Below are positions 43,868-52,214 of a DNA stretch of 64,000 bases, piece by piece. Made by a program: the position numbers and the translations under genes. The stretch covers positions 1 to 64,000 of the forward strand of contig NZ_POUD01000008.1 in assembly GCF_003236395.1 (NCBI RefSeq), written 5' to 3'. The stretch is from Nonomuraea aridisoli. Lineage in GTDB: Bacteria; Actinomycetota; Actinomycetes; Streptosporangiales; Streptosporangiaceae. Below the pieces are notes generated by a model. It was not told where the DNA came from, did not search any database, and saw only the letters and a program-made list of their open reading frames with translations. Each line of letters begins with the position of its first letter. Within the stretch, counting starts at the first letter, position 1.

Positions 43868-44947
43868 TCAGGCGTGCAGGCGGTGGATCGTGAGCGGCCC
43901 GCCGCCCCAGCGCCCGATCGCCTCCTCGTCGGCGAAGGCGAGCACGCGCATCATGTTGCCGCCGTCGCTGCGGGCGACGTTGCGGCGCAGCCGCTTGGTC
44001 AGGTCGGGGCGCAGCGCGGTGGTGCCGGCCTCGATCGTGTCGCCGTAGTGGTGGGCGAAGGCGACACCCGCGAAGCCGGTACGGGCCAGCAGCGTGCGCA
44101 CGGTCTTCGAGGAGTAGAACATCAGGTGGTTCTTGGTGAACCCGCTCCACTTCGACCCGTACGCCTTCAGCAGCAGCGACTGGGCGTTCACGGTGAGGAT
44201 GAGCAACACGCCGCCGGGCGCGAGCAGGCTCCTGAACTTCGTGAAGTCCTCCAGCGGCCGGGGCAGGTGCGCGAGCACCGACCACAACGTGATCAGGTCG
44301 AAGCGGCCGGCGGCGATCTCGGGCACGTCCTCGGGCGCGCCGAAGTAGGTACGCGCCCGGCTGAGCCGCTGGTTGGCCTGCTCGACCGACTCGGGCGACA
44401 GGTCGACACCGTAGGCGTCGAAGCCGCGCTGCTCGGCCAGCTCCAGGAACAGCCCGACGCCGGAGCCGAAGTCGAGCAGCCGGCGTTCCTTGCCCTCGTC
44501 GAAGACCGGCGAGAACGCCTTCATCGTCAGGTCGTAGCGGCGCTGGCGGTTGGCGGCGTACTTGCCGCTCAGGAAGTTGCTGTAGCCGGAGGCGTACAGG
44601 TCGCCGAGGCGTTCCGGCCGCACGTTCGGGTTGCGGTAGAGGAAGCCGCAGGAGGGGCAGCGGACGACGTGGTAGCGCCAGCCCTTGCCCGTGCCGCCGG
44701 TCGGGACGAAGAGCGGCTGCTGGCGGGACTCCCCGCACATCATGCAGCTCAGGAACTCCTCGATCTCGCCGAGCGTCCGCAGCTTCCGGTACTCCTCCAG
44801 CGTCATCACCGGCGCCCGCCTGATCAGCCACTGCCACTGCGCCTCACGGACGAGCCGCTCACCCGGGCGCACGTACACCCGCTGTCCCCACGGGACGCGG
44901 TCGTAACGGGAGCCGTACGCCAGTCTGCCGAGCCATCTGTATGCCAT
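43868..44947 (-). CDS. Class I SAM methyltransferase with zinc-ribbon insert
   Basis: A 359-residue methyltransferase. Residues ~60-110 hold a zinc ribbon (CMMCGES...RCPSCGFLYRNP) found in sugar C- or O-methyltransferases of the Methyltransf_13-like type. The Rossmann core starts at about 155: LLDFGSGVGLFLELAEQRGFDAYGVDLSPE is motif I, then DLITLWSVLAHLPRPLEDF is the post-I and motif II. The C-terminal ~80 residues are helical. ATG at 44947 is preferred over GTG 44956. The acceptor is unknown; it is divergent from a TPR protein. Confidence 0.87.
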   Translation of the reverse strand: MAYRWLGRLAYGSRYDRVPWGQRVYVRPGERLVREAQWQWLIRRAPVMTLEEYRKLRTLGEIEEFLSCMMCGESRQQPLFVPTGGTGKGWRYHVVRCPSCGFLYRNPNVRPERLGDLYASGYSNFLSGKYAANRQRRYDLTMKAFSPVFDEGKERRLLDFGSGVGLFLELAEQRGFDAYGVDLSPESVEQANQRLSRARTYFGAPEDVPEIAAGRFDLITLWSVLAHLPRPLEDFTKFRSLLAPGGVLLILTVNAQSLLLKAYGSKWSGFTKNHLMFYSSKTVRTLLARTGFAGVAFAHHYGDTIEAGTTALRPDLTKRLRRNVARSDGGNMMRVLAFADEEAIGRWGGGPLTIHRLHA

Positions 44948-45067
44948 CGCCACCACCCTGCGACCGGTTGTGCCCCTGCACTATTGCGACTAAGCGTCAC
45001 CGTTCGTGCGCTTTACGCGATGTTTGTGGTACGCGCCGTCTGTCCGACTGTAGGCGAGATACTTGAG

Positions 45068-45081
45068 CAAGCATATGCTTG
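45068..45081. promoter_or_regulatory. Perfect 14-bp palindrome CAAGCATATGCTTG
   Basis: The palindrome lies 120 bp from the methyltransferase start and 82 bp from the TPR gene start in their shared divergent gap, in an unusually AT-rich surrounding. Possible regulator site; no candidate regulator is adjacent. Confidence 0.5.
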
Positions 45082-45163
45082 GTTTCGGGCGTCTGTTCCA
45101 GCCGTGAACGCCTGGCCGAAAGGTGGCTCTTGTCCCCCGTACAGTCGGATAGATTTACCGGTC

Positions 45164-46039
45164 ATGAGCGAGTGGATCACGGACCGTCCCGAGCTGTCCG
45201 AGGAGGCCGCCCACTCCCGCGCCTCCGTGCTGCGCAGCCGCGCCGAGTCGTACATCGCGCTGGGCCGGCACGACGCGGCCATCGCGGACCTGACCGAGTC
45301 GATCGCGCTGGTGCCGGAGAACGCCCGCGCCTGGCGGCTGCGCGGCGAGAGCCACCGCGTCACCGAGCGGTACGACGCCGCGTTAGAGGACTTCGACGAG
45401 GCCCTGAAGCTGGAGCCGGACAGCGCGTACGCCCTGGGCTCGCGCGGGCAGACGTACGCGGCCATGGGCCGGCTGGAGGAGGCCATGGACGACTTCGAAC
45501 ACGCGCTCACCCTCTCGCCCGACTCGCTGTGGATCCTGGAGGCCAAGGCCGACGCGCTGGCCGATCTCGACCGGCTGGACGAGGCCCTGGAGACGCACAC
45601 CAAGATCATCGCCTTGGACGAGAGCCTCGCGTACTCGTGGGTGGCCCGCGGCGACCTCTACCAGCGGATGCAGCTCTACCCCGAGGCCGTCGACGACTAC
45701 GCCAGGGCGCTGGAGGCCGAGCCGGAGCACGTGCGGGCGCTGAGCAGGCGGGGCGAGGCGCTGCGCATGCTCGACCGCTACGAGGAGGCGCTGACGGACC
45801 TGAACCGGGCCCTGGAGCTCGACCCGGGCAACGACCGCGCGCTCGGCAGCCGGGGCGCGGTGCTGAGCGAGCTGGGTGACAACGAAGCCGCGCTGGCGGA
45901 CCTGGACAAGGCGATCGAGCTCGACCCTGACTACATCTGGGCCTACCGGGTGCGCGGCGAGATCCTGCAGGAGCTCGACCGGCACGAGGAGGCCGTCTCC
46001 GACTTCACCCGGGCTCTCCACCTGCAGTTCGGCGACTGA
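45164..46039 (+). CDS. TPR protein with about seven repeats
   Basis: A 291-residue protein made almost entirely of 34-residue tetratricopeptide repeats: RSRAESYIALGRHDAAIADLTESIALVPE, RLRGESHRVTERYDAALEDFDEALKLEPD, GSRGQTYAAMGRLEEAMDDFEHALTLSPD and onwards to YRVRGEILQELDRHEEAVSDFTRALHL. The consensus Gly/Ala/Pro spacing is well kept, so it should form a regular superhelix for protein binding. No other domain is present. Its end overlaps the convergent hydrolase gene by 35 bp. Confidence 0.92.
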   Translation: MSEWITDRPELSEEAAHSRASVLRSRAESYIALGRHDAAIADLTESIALVPENARAWRLRGESHRVTERYDAALEDFDEALKLEPDSAYALGSRGQTYAAMGRLEEAMDDFEHALTLSPDSLWILEAKADALADLDRLDEALETHTKIIALDESLAYSWVARGDLYQRMQLYPEAVDDYARALEAEPEHVRALSRRGEALRMLDRYEEALTDLNRALELDPGNDRALGSRGAVLSELGDNEAALADLDKAIELDPDYIWAYRVRGEILQELDRHEEAVSDFTRALHLQFGD

Positions 46040-46868
46040 TCCGGGCCAGCCACTGGAGGGCCGCCGGGGCCGCGCGCATGGCGGTGATGTGGCCGTCGCC
46101 GGGCAGCAGGCGCAGCTCGGCCGACGGGCAGCGGCCGGCCAGCCACCTGCCGTGCGCGCTCGGGATGACCCGGTCCTGGTCACCGTGCAGGATCAGCGCC
46201 GGGGCGGTCACCTCGGCGGGGTCGCAGCCCCACGGGGCGACATAGGCCAGGTCGTCGTCGATCTGCCCGCCGGAGCCGCCGGCCAGCGCGGCTGCGACGA
46301 CCTCGCCGAACCAGGACCAGTCTTCTTCCAGCGCGGCGTGGTCCTCGGGGGTGAACATCTCCGGGTCGTACCCGGCCGACGCCTGGTGGCGCTCCAGCTC
46401 GGCCCGTCCCCGCAGGGCGGCGCGGAGCCCGGCCGCGCCGGAGGCGTACATGCCCGCGAACCAGTCGAGGCCCTCGGCCCCGTACGGCGCCGGCGCGGAC
46501 ACGCTGACCGCGGCCGTCACCCGCTCACCCAGCAGCGCCGCACAGGCCAGGGCGTGCGCTCCACCGCCTGAATGCCCCATGACGGCGAAACGCCCGATCC
46601 CCAGCGCGTCGGCGACCCGCTCCCCCAGAACGGCCGCCGATGCCAGCCCCCGCCCCGGCCACGGCGTCGAACCACCGTAACCAGGCCGGTCGTACGCCAC
46701 CCAGCGCAGCCCCAGCCGCCTCGCCTCGTCCATCAGCGGCTCCGGCGGCGCCCCGACGTTCGGCGTCCCGTGGTGCCAGAGCACCGCCAACAGTCCCTCA
46801 TCCTCAGGCGCGGCATCGTAGACCCGCACTCTGCGCCCGCCCCCGAGCGCCACGTCGAACTCCCGCAC
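46005..46868 (-). CDS. Alpha/beta hydrolase
   Basis: A 287-residue alpha/beta-hydrolase. The oxyanion region is LWHHGTPNVGAPP, the nucleophile elbow is FAVMGHSGGGAHALA (GxSxG, about 96), the acid is in ILHGDQDRVIP, and the catalytic His is in LPGDGHITAM. A cap insert lies between about 125 and 205. This resembles haloperoxidase/epoxide-hydrolase-type members; the substrate is open. It overlaps the converging TPR gene by 35 bp at the 3' ends. Confidence 0.9.
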   Translation of the reverse strand: MREFDVALGGGRRVRVYDAAPEDEGLLAVLWHHGTPNVGAPPEPLMDEARRLGLRWVAYDRPGYGGSTPWPGRGLASAAVLGERVADALGIGRFAVMGHSGGGAHALACAALLGERVTAAVSVSAPAPYGAEGLDWFAGMYASGAAGLRAALRGRAELERHQASAGYDPEMFTPEDHAALEEDWSWFGEVVAAALAGGSGGQIDDDLAYVAPWGCDPAEVTAPALILHGDQDRVIPSAHGRWLAGRCPSAELRLLPGDGHITAMRAAPAALQWLARISRRTAGGEPG

Positions 46869-47405
46869 CGGGACCTCCCCTCGCCGTCCCCGGCGACCCT
46901 AAAGCACGCCCCCGACAAAATCCGGCGCCCAGCGCTTCCGCCCGTCCACGCGAACCCCAAGAGGTCGCGAACCGGCAACCGGATGCGTTGAGGTGGGCGT
47001 GGACCACCACGGTGAGGTCGGCGCGGAAGCGGTCACCGTCCGGGTCCGGCGGCGACCGCCCGACCGAGCACGACCCCCCGCGTATCGGCCCCTTTCCGCA
47101 GGCAGGCGAACGGCGGCCCCCTCGACCACAAGCGAGGGAAGAGGCGCACATTAGCGCCACGCACGCGTTCTACGACGTTTTGACGTCGATGTTGCCCGAC
47201 AGCCCGCGACCGCCTGCCACCCGCAGACGCATCGGACCCGCGTACCCCAGGGAGACGTCCACGACGCCCGGAGCTCTTCCACGCCATGAAAGGACACCCG
47301 GGGCCCGCTGCCCCGCCATCAGGCCACCCCCGGGGCCGCTACCCCGCATCAGGCGGTGCCTTCCTTGGGCCTCCCCCGGGGTCCGGTCAGGGCGGCAGGT
47401 GCCTG
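46869..47405. other. 537-bp gap without a supported gene
   Basis: No frame here shows family features or the codon pattern of its neighbours. It contains a small hairpin CGACGT-tttg-ACGTCG at 47173-47188 and an imperfect direct repeat of about 27 bp (47297-47324 and 47329-47354, sharing CGGGGC...CCCCGC...ATCAGGC). It probably includes the promoter of the leftward hydrolase and the terminator region of the leftward RNHCP pair. Confidence 0.6.
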
Positions 47406-47807
47406 TCACAGGGACAGCAGGGCGCTGACCGGGAGGCGGGTGTCCGACAGCGGGCGAACGGCGATGCGGAGCAGCGCCAGCGCGTTGTCGTCGCCCGCGA
47501 TGCGGTTGGCGCTGAGCCCTCCGCACGACTGGCAGTGATGGATGATCAGCCACTCCCCGTCCGGCCGGACGGTGACGCTCAGCGCCGTCATCCGGCCCCG
47601 GCAGGCCGCCCGCCGATCCCCGGGGATCCGGTGGTCGACGTGCAGGCTCGTCAGGCAGTGCGGGCAGTGGTTGCGGTGTGCGGTGCCCGGCGCGATCATC
47701 GGCACGTCCAGACGGCAGCCGACGCAGCGGAACGCGTCGCCGGCCTCTCCGTGGTGCTCCCTCTTGCGCCGCTGCGGCCGTACCCGGCTCGGGTTGCGTC
47801 GAGGCAT
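47406..47807 (-). CDS. RNHCP-domain zinc protein (copy 1)
   Basis: A 133-residue RNHCP-domain protein. After a basic N-terminus (PRRNPSRVRPQRRK) come FRCVGCRLDVPM, the domain's namesake HRNHCPHCLTSLHVD (about 52-66), ACRGRMTALSVTV, and IHHCQSCGGLSANRIAGDDN. Three CxxC pairs and His suggest one or two zinc sites. RNHCP proteins are small and uncharacterised. ATG at 47807 overlaps no gene but lies 1 bp from the stop of a sister gene upstream, so the pair is co-transcribed and arose by duplication. Confidence 0.87.
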   Translation of the reverse strand: MPRRNPSRVRPQRRKREHHGEAGDAFRCVGCRLDVPMIAPGTAHRNHCPHCLTSLHVDHRIPGDRRAACRGRMTALSVTVRPDGEWLIIHHCQSCGGLSANRIAGDDNALALLRIAVRPLSDTRLPVSALLSL

Positions 47808-47808
47808 G

Positions 47809-48162
47809 TCACAGGTCCCCGAACGTCTCAAGCGGGAACGGCGGCTGTGCCAGCGGCCGGACGGCCATGCGGATGAGGATGAGCCGGTTGTCGTCCCCGC
47901 AGACGGGGTTCGACGTCAGCTCGCCGCACCGGACGCAGCGATGGATGACCATCCAGTCGCCGGTACGCAGGACCGCGATCGAGATGGGCGTCATCCGCGC
48001 CCCGCACTCGGAGGGGCCGCCCTCCACGCGGTCCACGACGTGCCGCGAGTGCAGGCAACTCGGGCAGTGATTGCGACGAGAGCCGTCCGGTGCACTCGCA
48101 CCGACCGTAAGACCGCAACGTACGCACGTGAAGGTCTCGGTGATGATGGGTTTGGCAGACAA
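47809..48162 (-). CDS. RNHCP-domain zinc protein (copy 2)
   Basis: A 117-residue sister of the downstream gene. The order of motifs is the same: FTCVRCGLTVGA, RRNHCPSCLHSRHVVD, CGARMTPISIAVL, then IHRCVRCGELTSNPVCGDDNRL. It lacks the long basic N-terminus. The start is TTG at 48162 with AAGGAG about 8 nt ahead; longer frames further upstream have no support. Tight spacing (1 bp) to copy 1 suggests coupled translation and perhaps a heterodimer. The gene lies at the edge of a large gene-free, repeat-rich region, and I see no adjoining regulator. Confidence 0.86.
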   Translation of the reverse strand: MSAKPIITETFTCVRCGLTVGASAPDGSRRNHCPSCLHSRHVVDRVEGGPSECGARMTPISIAVLRTGDWMVIHRCVRCGELTSNPVCGDDNRLILIRMAVRPLAQPPFPLETFGDL

Positions 48163-49424
48163 CCTCGGTACTCCTTGCCGAAAGTGATCGTTCTCGAAGC
48201 AGCAAGGAAGCGCCCGAACGAGCCTCGCAACGGCGCGTGCGTCCAGTACGGCAGAGCATCCACCCGGTCGGTCGGCCGGACATCGCATCTCTGACGCCGC
48301 AGATCGACGGCGTCTGCCTGACGGAGCCGGTGCCGGTGGCTAGGGTGTCGCCGCTCAGACGGCGTCCCCCTGGCCGCATCGATCCGGCCGACGTCAGCCC
48401 GACGGCCTGGAACGGCCCGCATCAAACGGACCGATCCGCCGCCGCAGCCGACGTCACACATCGGACCGCACCAACCGGACGTCGCAACCGAACGCCCCCG
48501 GTCGCACGTAACCGACCAGGCAGCACAACCGGCCGCACTGATGCCGAACCGCACCGACCGGACGTTCCAGCCAGAGACACCGCAGGTCAGACGTCACCGA
48601 CGGGACGATGTCGCCAGGCGACGCGATCAGCCGCACGGGCCGAAGCACACCGACCGAACGCACAACCAGACGCCGCAAATCGCACACCGCCGACGGGACG
48701 GCGCTGCATCCCATCGGTCGCAACGCGGCGAACCCGACGTGGCAGGCCCGACGGCGCCGGCCTGAACGACGCCGGCCTGACAGCGTGCATCAGACGGCAC
48801 CGATCCGGCGACGCAGCCGAGCATCGCGGATCCGACGCGCCAATCCGACAGTACTGCGTTGTCACAGGCGGATGCCGCAGGTCGAACACCGCCGACGAGG
48901 CAGACCAGCCGGCAGCGCCGACGGGCATTCCGTCAGCCGCACGAGGCCAGTGCCGCGCCGACCGCATGACGCCGCACGATCATCGGGTCGGTCAGTCCCC
49001 GTCCATGAACGGTTCGGACAGTCCCGGTCCCCGTCCGACGGCACGGCCGGATGGTTCCCGACCGACGGCACGATCTGACGATCCCCGTCCGACGGCACAG
49101 GCCGAACGGCGCTGGTCCGACGGTTCCGGTCCGACTGCAGGGTCGGATGGTTCGGGTCCGACGGCACGGGTGCGCGGGGTCGGTCAGGCGGTGCTGGGGT
49201 CGCGGCGTGGGCCGTTGGTGGTGTGGCGAGGCGCGCTGGGCGCGGGGCCGGGCATCAATACACCCCTTCTTCGGGCGCGAACGGCCCGGATACTCCACCG
49301 ATGGGACGTCAGCGAGCGTAACGACGCCCACAGGCGTCCCGCCACTGGTTTTCCGGCCGGTCCGGCGGGTTTGGCTATAGCGCGTTGTGGCAGGAGATAT
49401 CGCGACAAAGGGGGACAAAAGGGA
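48163..49424. other. 1.26-kb gene-free stretch with skewed composition
   Basis: Between the RNHCP pair and the next gene no frame has family features. The plus strand is C/A-rich and dense in GCCGAC, CCGACGG and GACGCCGCA words spaced at roughly 30 bp, giving a degenerate repeat look. An open plus-strand frame runs throughout but uses mixed third bases (about 60 percent GC against 90 percent or more in true genes), so it is not judged a gene. The last part holds a clear 27-bp repeat. Confidence 0.65.
49033..49170. repeat. 27-bp direct repeats (GTCCGACGGCAC core)
   Basis: Copies of GTCCGACGGCAC or close variants begin at 49033, 49060, 49087, 49115, 49129 and 49156, so steps are 27, 27, 28, 14 and 27 bp. 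The spacers (for example GGCCGGATGGTTCCC) are partly conserved as well. No spacer is unique, and units are not palindromic, so it is a minisatellite and not a CRISPR. Confidence 0.85.
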
Positions 49425-49622
49425 ATGAGCAATCCGCAACAGCCAGAGCTTCGCAGGTCCGGCAAGGCCAGCAGCGTCTCCAAGTCCGCGGACGCCGCCC
49501 GCGAGACCAAGGGAGCCGCCAAGCGCGCCGCCGCCCACCCGCACGGCACGGACAAGGGCGGCAAGGGCGGAGGCAAAGGCGGAGGCGTTCCGCCGGCCCA
49601 GCGACCGAACCATCCGGGGTGA
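49425..49622 (+). CDS. 65-residue Lys/Gly/Ala-rich basic protein
   Basis: A very basic small protein: MSNPQQPELRRSGKASSVSK, then ADAARETKGAAKRAAAHPHG and a Gly/Lys tail (GGKGGGKGGG) ending PPAQRPNHPG. The composition is like disordered nucleic-acid-binding or histone-like tails. ATG at 49425 follows AAAGGGA-type purine-rich sequence. Its stop overlaps the MBL hydrolase start (GTGA), evidence that it is translated. No known family; function unknown. Confidence 0.6.
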   Translation: MSNPQQPELRRSGKASSVSKSADAARETKGAAKRAAAHPHGTDKGGKGGGKGGGVPPAQRPNHPG

Positions 49623-50440
49623 CGAGCGTGAAGGGAAGCCTGCAGTTCATCGGCAACGCGACCACGCTGATCCGCTACTGCGGCATCACGCTGCTGACGG
49701 ATCCGAACTTCCTGCACCAGGGGCAACGGGCGCACCTGGGCTACGGCCTGACCTCACGCCGCCTGCACGACCCCGCGGTGGAGATCGAGGACCTGCCAGT
49801 CATCGACGCGGTGATCCTCTCGCACCTGCACGGTGACCACTGGGACCGCGTGGCGCGCAAGAACCTGGACAAGGACACACCCGTCATCACCACCACCTCG
49901 GCGGCGGGCAAGCTGCGCAGGCGCGGCTTCAAGCGCAGCGTGGGGCTGGAGAACTGGCAGCAGCACGAGCTGCGCGGCCCCGGCGGCACGGTGACGATCA
50001 CCGCCCTGCCCGCCAAGCACGCGCCCGGCCCGGTGGCGGGGCTGCTGCCGCCGGTGATCGGCACGATGCTGGAGTTCTGCGGCCCGGAGGGGCTGGTGGA
50101 GCTGCGCATGCTGATCAGCGGCGACACGCTGCTCGACCGCCGCCTCGACTCGATCCCGCGCCGCTTCCCCGACATCGACCTGGCGCTCGTGCACCTGGGC
50201 GGCACCAAGCTGCTCGGCTCGCTCCTCGTCACCATGGACGGCCGGCAGGGCGCCGCGTGGGTGGACCTGATGGACCCGCACGCGGTCGTGCCGATCCACT
50301 ACGACGACTACACGGTCTTCAGCTCACCGCTGGACGACTTCCGCCGCCACATCGAGCAGGCCGGCCTGGCCGACCGGGTCGTCTATCTGGAACGGGGCGA
50401 GACCCGCGAGCTCGCGCCGCACCGCCTCGTCAGGCACTGA
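49619..50440 (+). CDS. MBL-fold metallo-hydrolase (UlaG-like)
   Basis: A 273-residue metallo-beta-lactamase-fold hydrolase. The metal motif is SHLHGDHWDRVA (HxHxDH, about 64-75), a distal His occurs in LPAKHAPGP, and Asp in LISGDTLLDR followed by His in PIHYDDYTVF complete the site. The strand-rich start LQFIGNATTLIRYCGITLLTDPNFL is typical of the UlaG/lactonase-like group. Substrate unknown. GTG at 49619 or 49628 may start it; the former overlaps the preceding small gene. It converges on the polymerase-domain gene with a gap of 6 bp. Confidence 0.88.
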   Translation: MTSVKGSLQFIGNATTLIRYCGITLLTDPNFLHQGQRAHLGYGLTSRRLHDPAVEIEDLPVIDAVILSHLHGDHWDRVARKNLDKDTPVITTTSAAGKLRRRGFKRSVGLENWQQHELRGPGGTVTITALPAKHAPGPVAGLLPPVIGTMLEFCGPEGLVELRMLISGDTLLDRRLDSIPRRFPDIDLALVHLGGTKLLGSLLVTMDGRQGAAWVDLMDPHAVVPIHYDDYTVFSSPLDDFRRHIEQAGLADRVVYLERGETRELAPHRLVRH

Positions 50441-50446
50441 CCGGGG

Positions 50447-51448
50447 TCAGGTGTCGGACCTGGCCTTGCTCGGCTGCACCCGCTTGGGCTCGCCCGGCAT
50501 CTTCGGATAGTTGGGCGGGTACGGCATGTCGCCGCGGTCGTCCTCTGCGTACATCCGCAGGAGCGGCTCGATGGAGTGGGCGTGGTCGTCGATGGCCGCG
50601 TGCACGTCGCCGACCTCGGCGAACCGGGCCGGCATCGTGCGGATGTCGAAGTCGCGCGGGTCGGCGTCGGCCAGCTCGTCCCAGGTGAGCGGGGCCGAGA
50701 CCGGGGCGTGCGGCCGGGCCCTGACGGAGTAGGCGCTGGCCACCGTGCGGTCGCGGGCGTTCTGGTTGAAGTCGATGAAGACGCGGTCGCCGCGCTCCTC
50801 CTTCCACCAGGCCGTGGTCACCAGGGCGGGGTCGCGCGCCTCGACGGCCCTGGCCAGGGCGATGCCGGCGTGGCGTACGTCGATGAAGTCCCAGCGCGGC
50901 TCGATGCGCACGGCGATGTGGACGCCGCGGTTGCCGGACGTCTTGACGTAGCCGGTCATGCCGAGCTCGCCGAGCACCTCCCTGGTCAGGAAGGCGGCCT
51001 GGCGGGCGGCGTCGAACTCCAGGCCCGGCTGCGGGTCGAGGTCGACGCGCAGCTCGTCGGGGTGCTCGACGTCGGCGGCGCGCACCTGCCAGGGGTGGAA
51101 GTCGATGGTGCCGAGGTTGGCGCAGTAGGCGATGGCGGCGACCTCGGTGACGCGCAGGGACTGCGCCGTGCGCCCGCTCGGGAACGTCACGGTCACCGAC
51201 TCCAGCCAGTCGGGGTGCCGCGGCGGCATGCGTTTCTGGTAGATGGCCTCGGTCTGCACGCCGTCGGGATGGCGCTTGATGTTGGTCGGCCGGTCCTTGA
51301 GCGCGCGCAGCGCCCCCTCGCCGACGCTCACGTAGTATTCGACCAGCTCGCGCTTGGTCGCGCCGATCTTCGGGAAGTAGACCTTGCCGGGATTGGTGAC
51401 CTTGACGGTCCGCTCCCCCACCTCGAGCTCGATGTACGGCGATGCCAT
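50447..51448 (-). CDS. LigD-type primase-polymerase domain protein
   Basis: A 333-residue stand-alone archaeo-eukaryotic primase/polymerase of the bacterial end-joining type. The substrate loop IKRHPDGVQTEAIYQK, the catalytic acids in LRVDLDPQPG (DxD, about 148-150), and SGNRGVHIAVRI (with His) are those of LigD polymerase domains. It has neither ligase nor nuclease domain, matching the short actinobacterial proteins related to mycobacterial PolD1. Such proteins fill gaps in repair with ribonucleotides. ATG at 51448. It probably cooperates with the LigC ligase encoded at 36.6 kb. Confidence 0.9.
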   Translation of the reverse strand: MASPYIELEVGERTVKVTNPGKVYFPKIGATKRELVEYYVSVGEGALRALKDRPTNIKRHPDGVQTEAIYQKRMPPRHPDWLESVTVTFPSGRTAQSLRVTEVAAIAYCANLGTIDFHPWQVRAADVEHPDELRVDLDPQPGLEFDAARQAAFLTREVLGELGMTGYVKTSGNRGVHIAVRIEPRWDFIDVRHAGIALARAVEARDPALVTTAWWKEERGDRVFIDFNQNARDRTVASAYSVRARPHAPVSAPLTWDELADADPRDFDIRTMPARFAEVGDVHAAIDDHAHSIEPLLRMYAEDDRGDMPYPPNYPKMPGEPKRVQPSKARSDT

Positions 51449-51785
51449 GCCCCCGAACCTACTCCCCCGGTCCGACAACCCGGCGGTAGGCGGGGTGGGC
51501 CCGTCCCGGAGCCGCCGCGGTGGCGGGACCGGGGGCTCGACGGGACGAGCCACCAGACCGTCCGCCGCCGTTCCGGGCGCTGGCGCGCCACCCGGCCGGC
51601 CCCTCACGATCCCCGCGGCTCCAGCACGGGCGTGGGCTGCGCCGCTCGGCGGGATCTTGGCGGACGATCTCACCCCTTGCAGGAGGCGATGACACCCCCT
51701 TGCCTACAAAGACGCGAATTCGCCCCAGAACGGATGCTTCACCCTGCGGAGATCTCTTTTTGCCACCATCTCGTACTCTGGACGC
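51449..51785. other. 337-bp gap upstream of msrB
   Basis: This holds the start-side regions of both divergent genes (polymerase domain and msrB). A strong ribosome-site-like CAGGAGGCG precedes an ATG at 51689, but that frame runs out of phase into msrB and has no family features, so no gene is called. A T-run (TCTTTTTG) lies near 51757, close to the msrB start. Confidence 0.55.
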
Positions 51786-52187
51786 ATGGAGAAGGTCGTC
51801 AAGAGCGAGGCGGAGTGGCGGGCCGAGCTGTCGCCCGAGGAGTACCACGTCCTCAGGGAAGCCGGCACCGAGCGCCCGTTCACGGGGGAATACGTCGACA
51901 CCAAGACCGAGGGCGTCTACTCGTGCCGTGCCTGCGGCGCGGAGTTGTTCCGGTCGGACACGAAGTTCGAGTCGCACTGCGGATGGCCGAGTTTCTTCGA
52001 GCCGTCCGAGTCCGACGCGGTGCGGCTGATCGAGGACCGCAGCCTCGGCATGGTGCGCACGGAGGTGCGCTGCGCCCGCTGCGACTCCCATCTCGGGCAC
52101 GTCTTCCACGGCGAGGGCTACCCGACGCCCACCGATGATCGTTACTGCATCAACTCGATCTCGCTGCGCCTCGAACCCAAGCCCTGA
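51786..52187 (+). CDS. msrB: Peptide-methionine (R)-S-oxide reductase
   Basis: A 133-residue MsrB, which repairs the R form of methionine sulfoxide in proteins with thioredoxin. Zinc-binding CxxC pairs are in [11 protein letters not shown] and [13 protein letters not shown]; the substrate loop CGWPSFFEP and the catalytic Cys in [12 protein letters not shown] are both present. The family's usual length is kept. Cytoplasmic. ATG at 51786 has GGACGC in front but no strong Shine-Dalgarno sequence. It converges on a membrane-anchored protein gene with 27 bp between stops. Confidence 0.96.
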   Translation: MEKVVKSEAEWRAELSPEEYHVLREAGTERPFTGEYVDTKTEGVYSCRACGAELFRSDTKFESHCGWPSFFEPSESDAVRLIEDRSLGMVRTEVRCARCDSHLGHVFHGEGYPTPTDDRYCINSISLRLEPKP

Positions 52188-52214
52188 CGCGCGGGCGAAC
52201 GTCCCGGTCCCGGG

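Noticed and set aside
43292-45163. Long frame upstream of the TPR gene
   Set aside because: Out of frame with the U32-like gene and antisense to the methyltransferase; the TPR protein is complete from 45164.
49033-49170. Possible CRISPR array
   Set aside because: Spacing is short (27, 28, 14 bp), spacers are similar to each other, repeats lack dyads, and there is no cas gene.
48237-49424. Long plus-strand open frame leading into the small Gly/Lys protein
   Set aside because: Arg/Thr/Pro-rich product, low third-base GC and no family features; the ATG at 49425 is a sufficient start.
51689-52138. ORF with an excellent ribosome site upstream of and overlapping msrB
   Set aside because: Out of phase with msrB for most of its length and with no recognisable product; the site may be chance or a minor leader.
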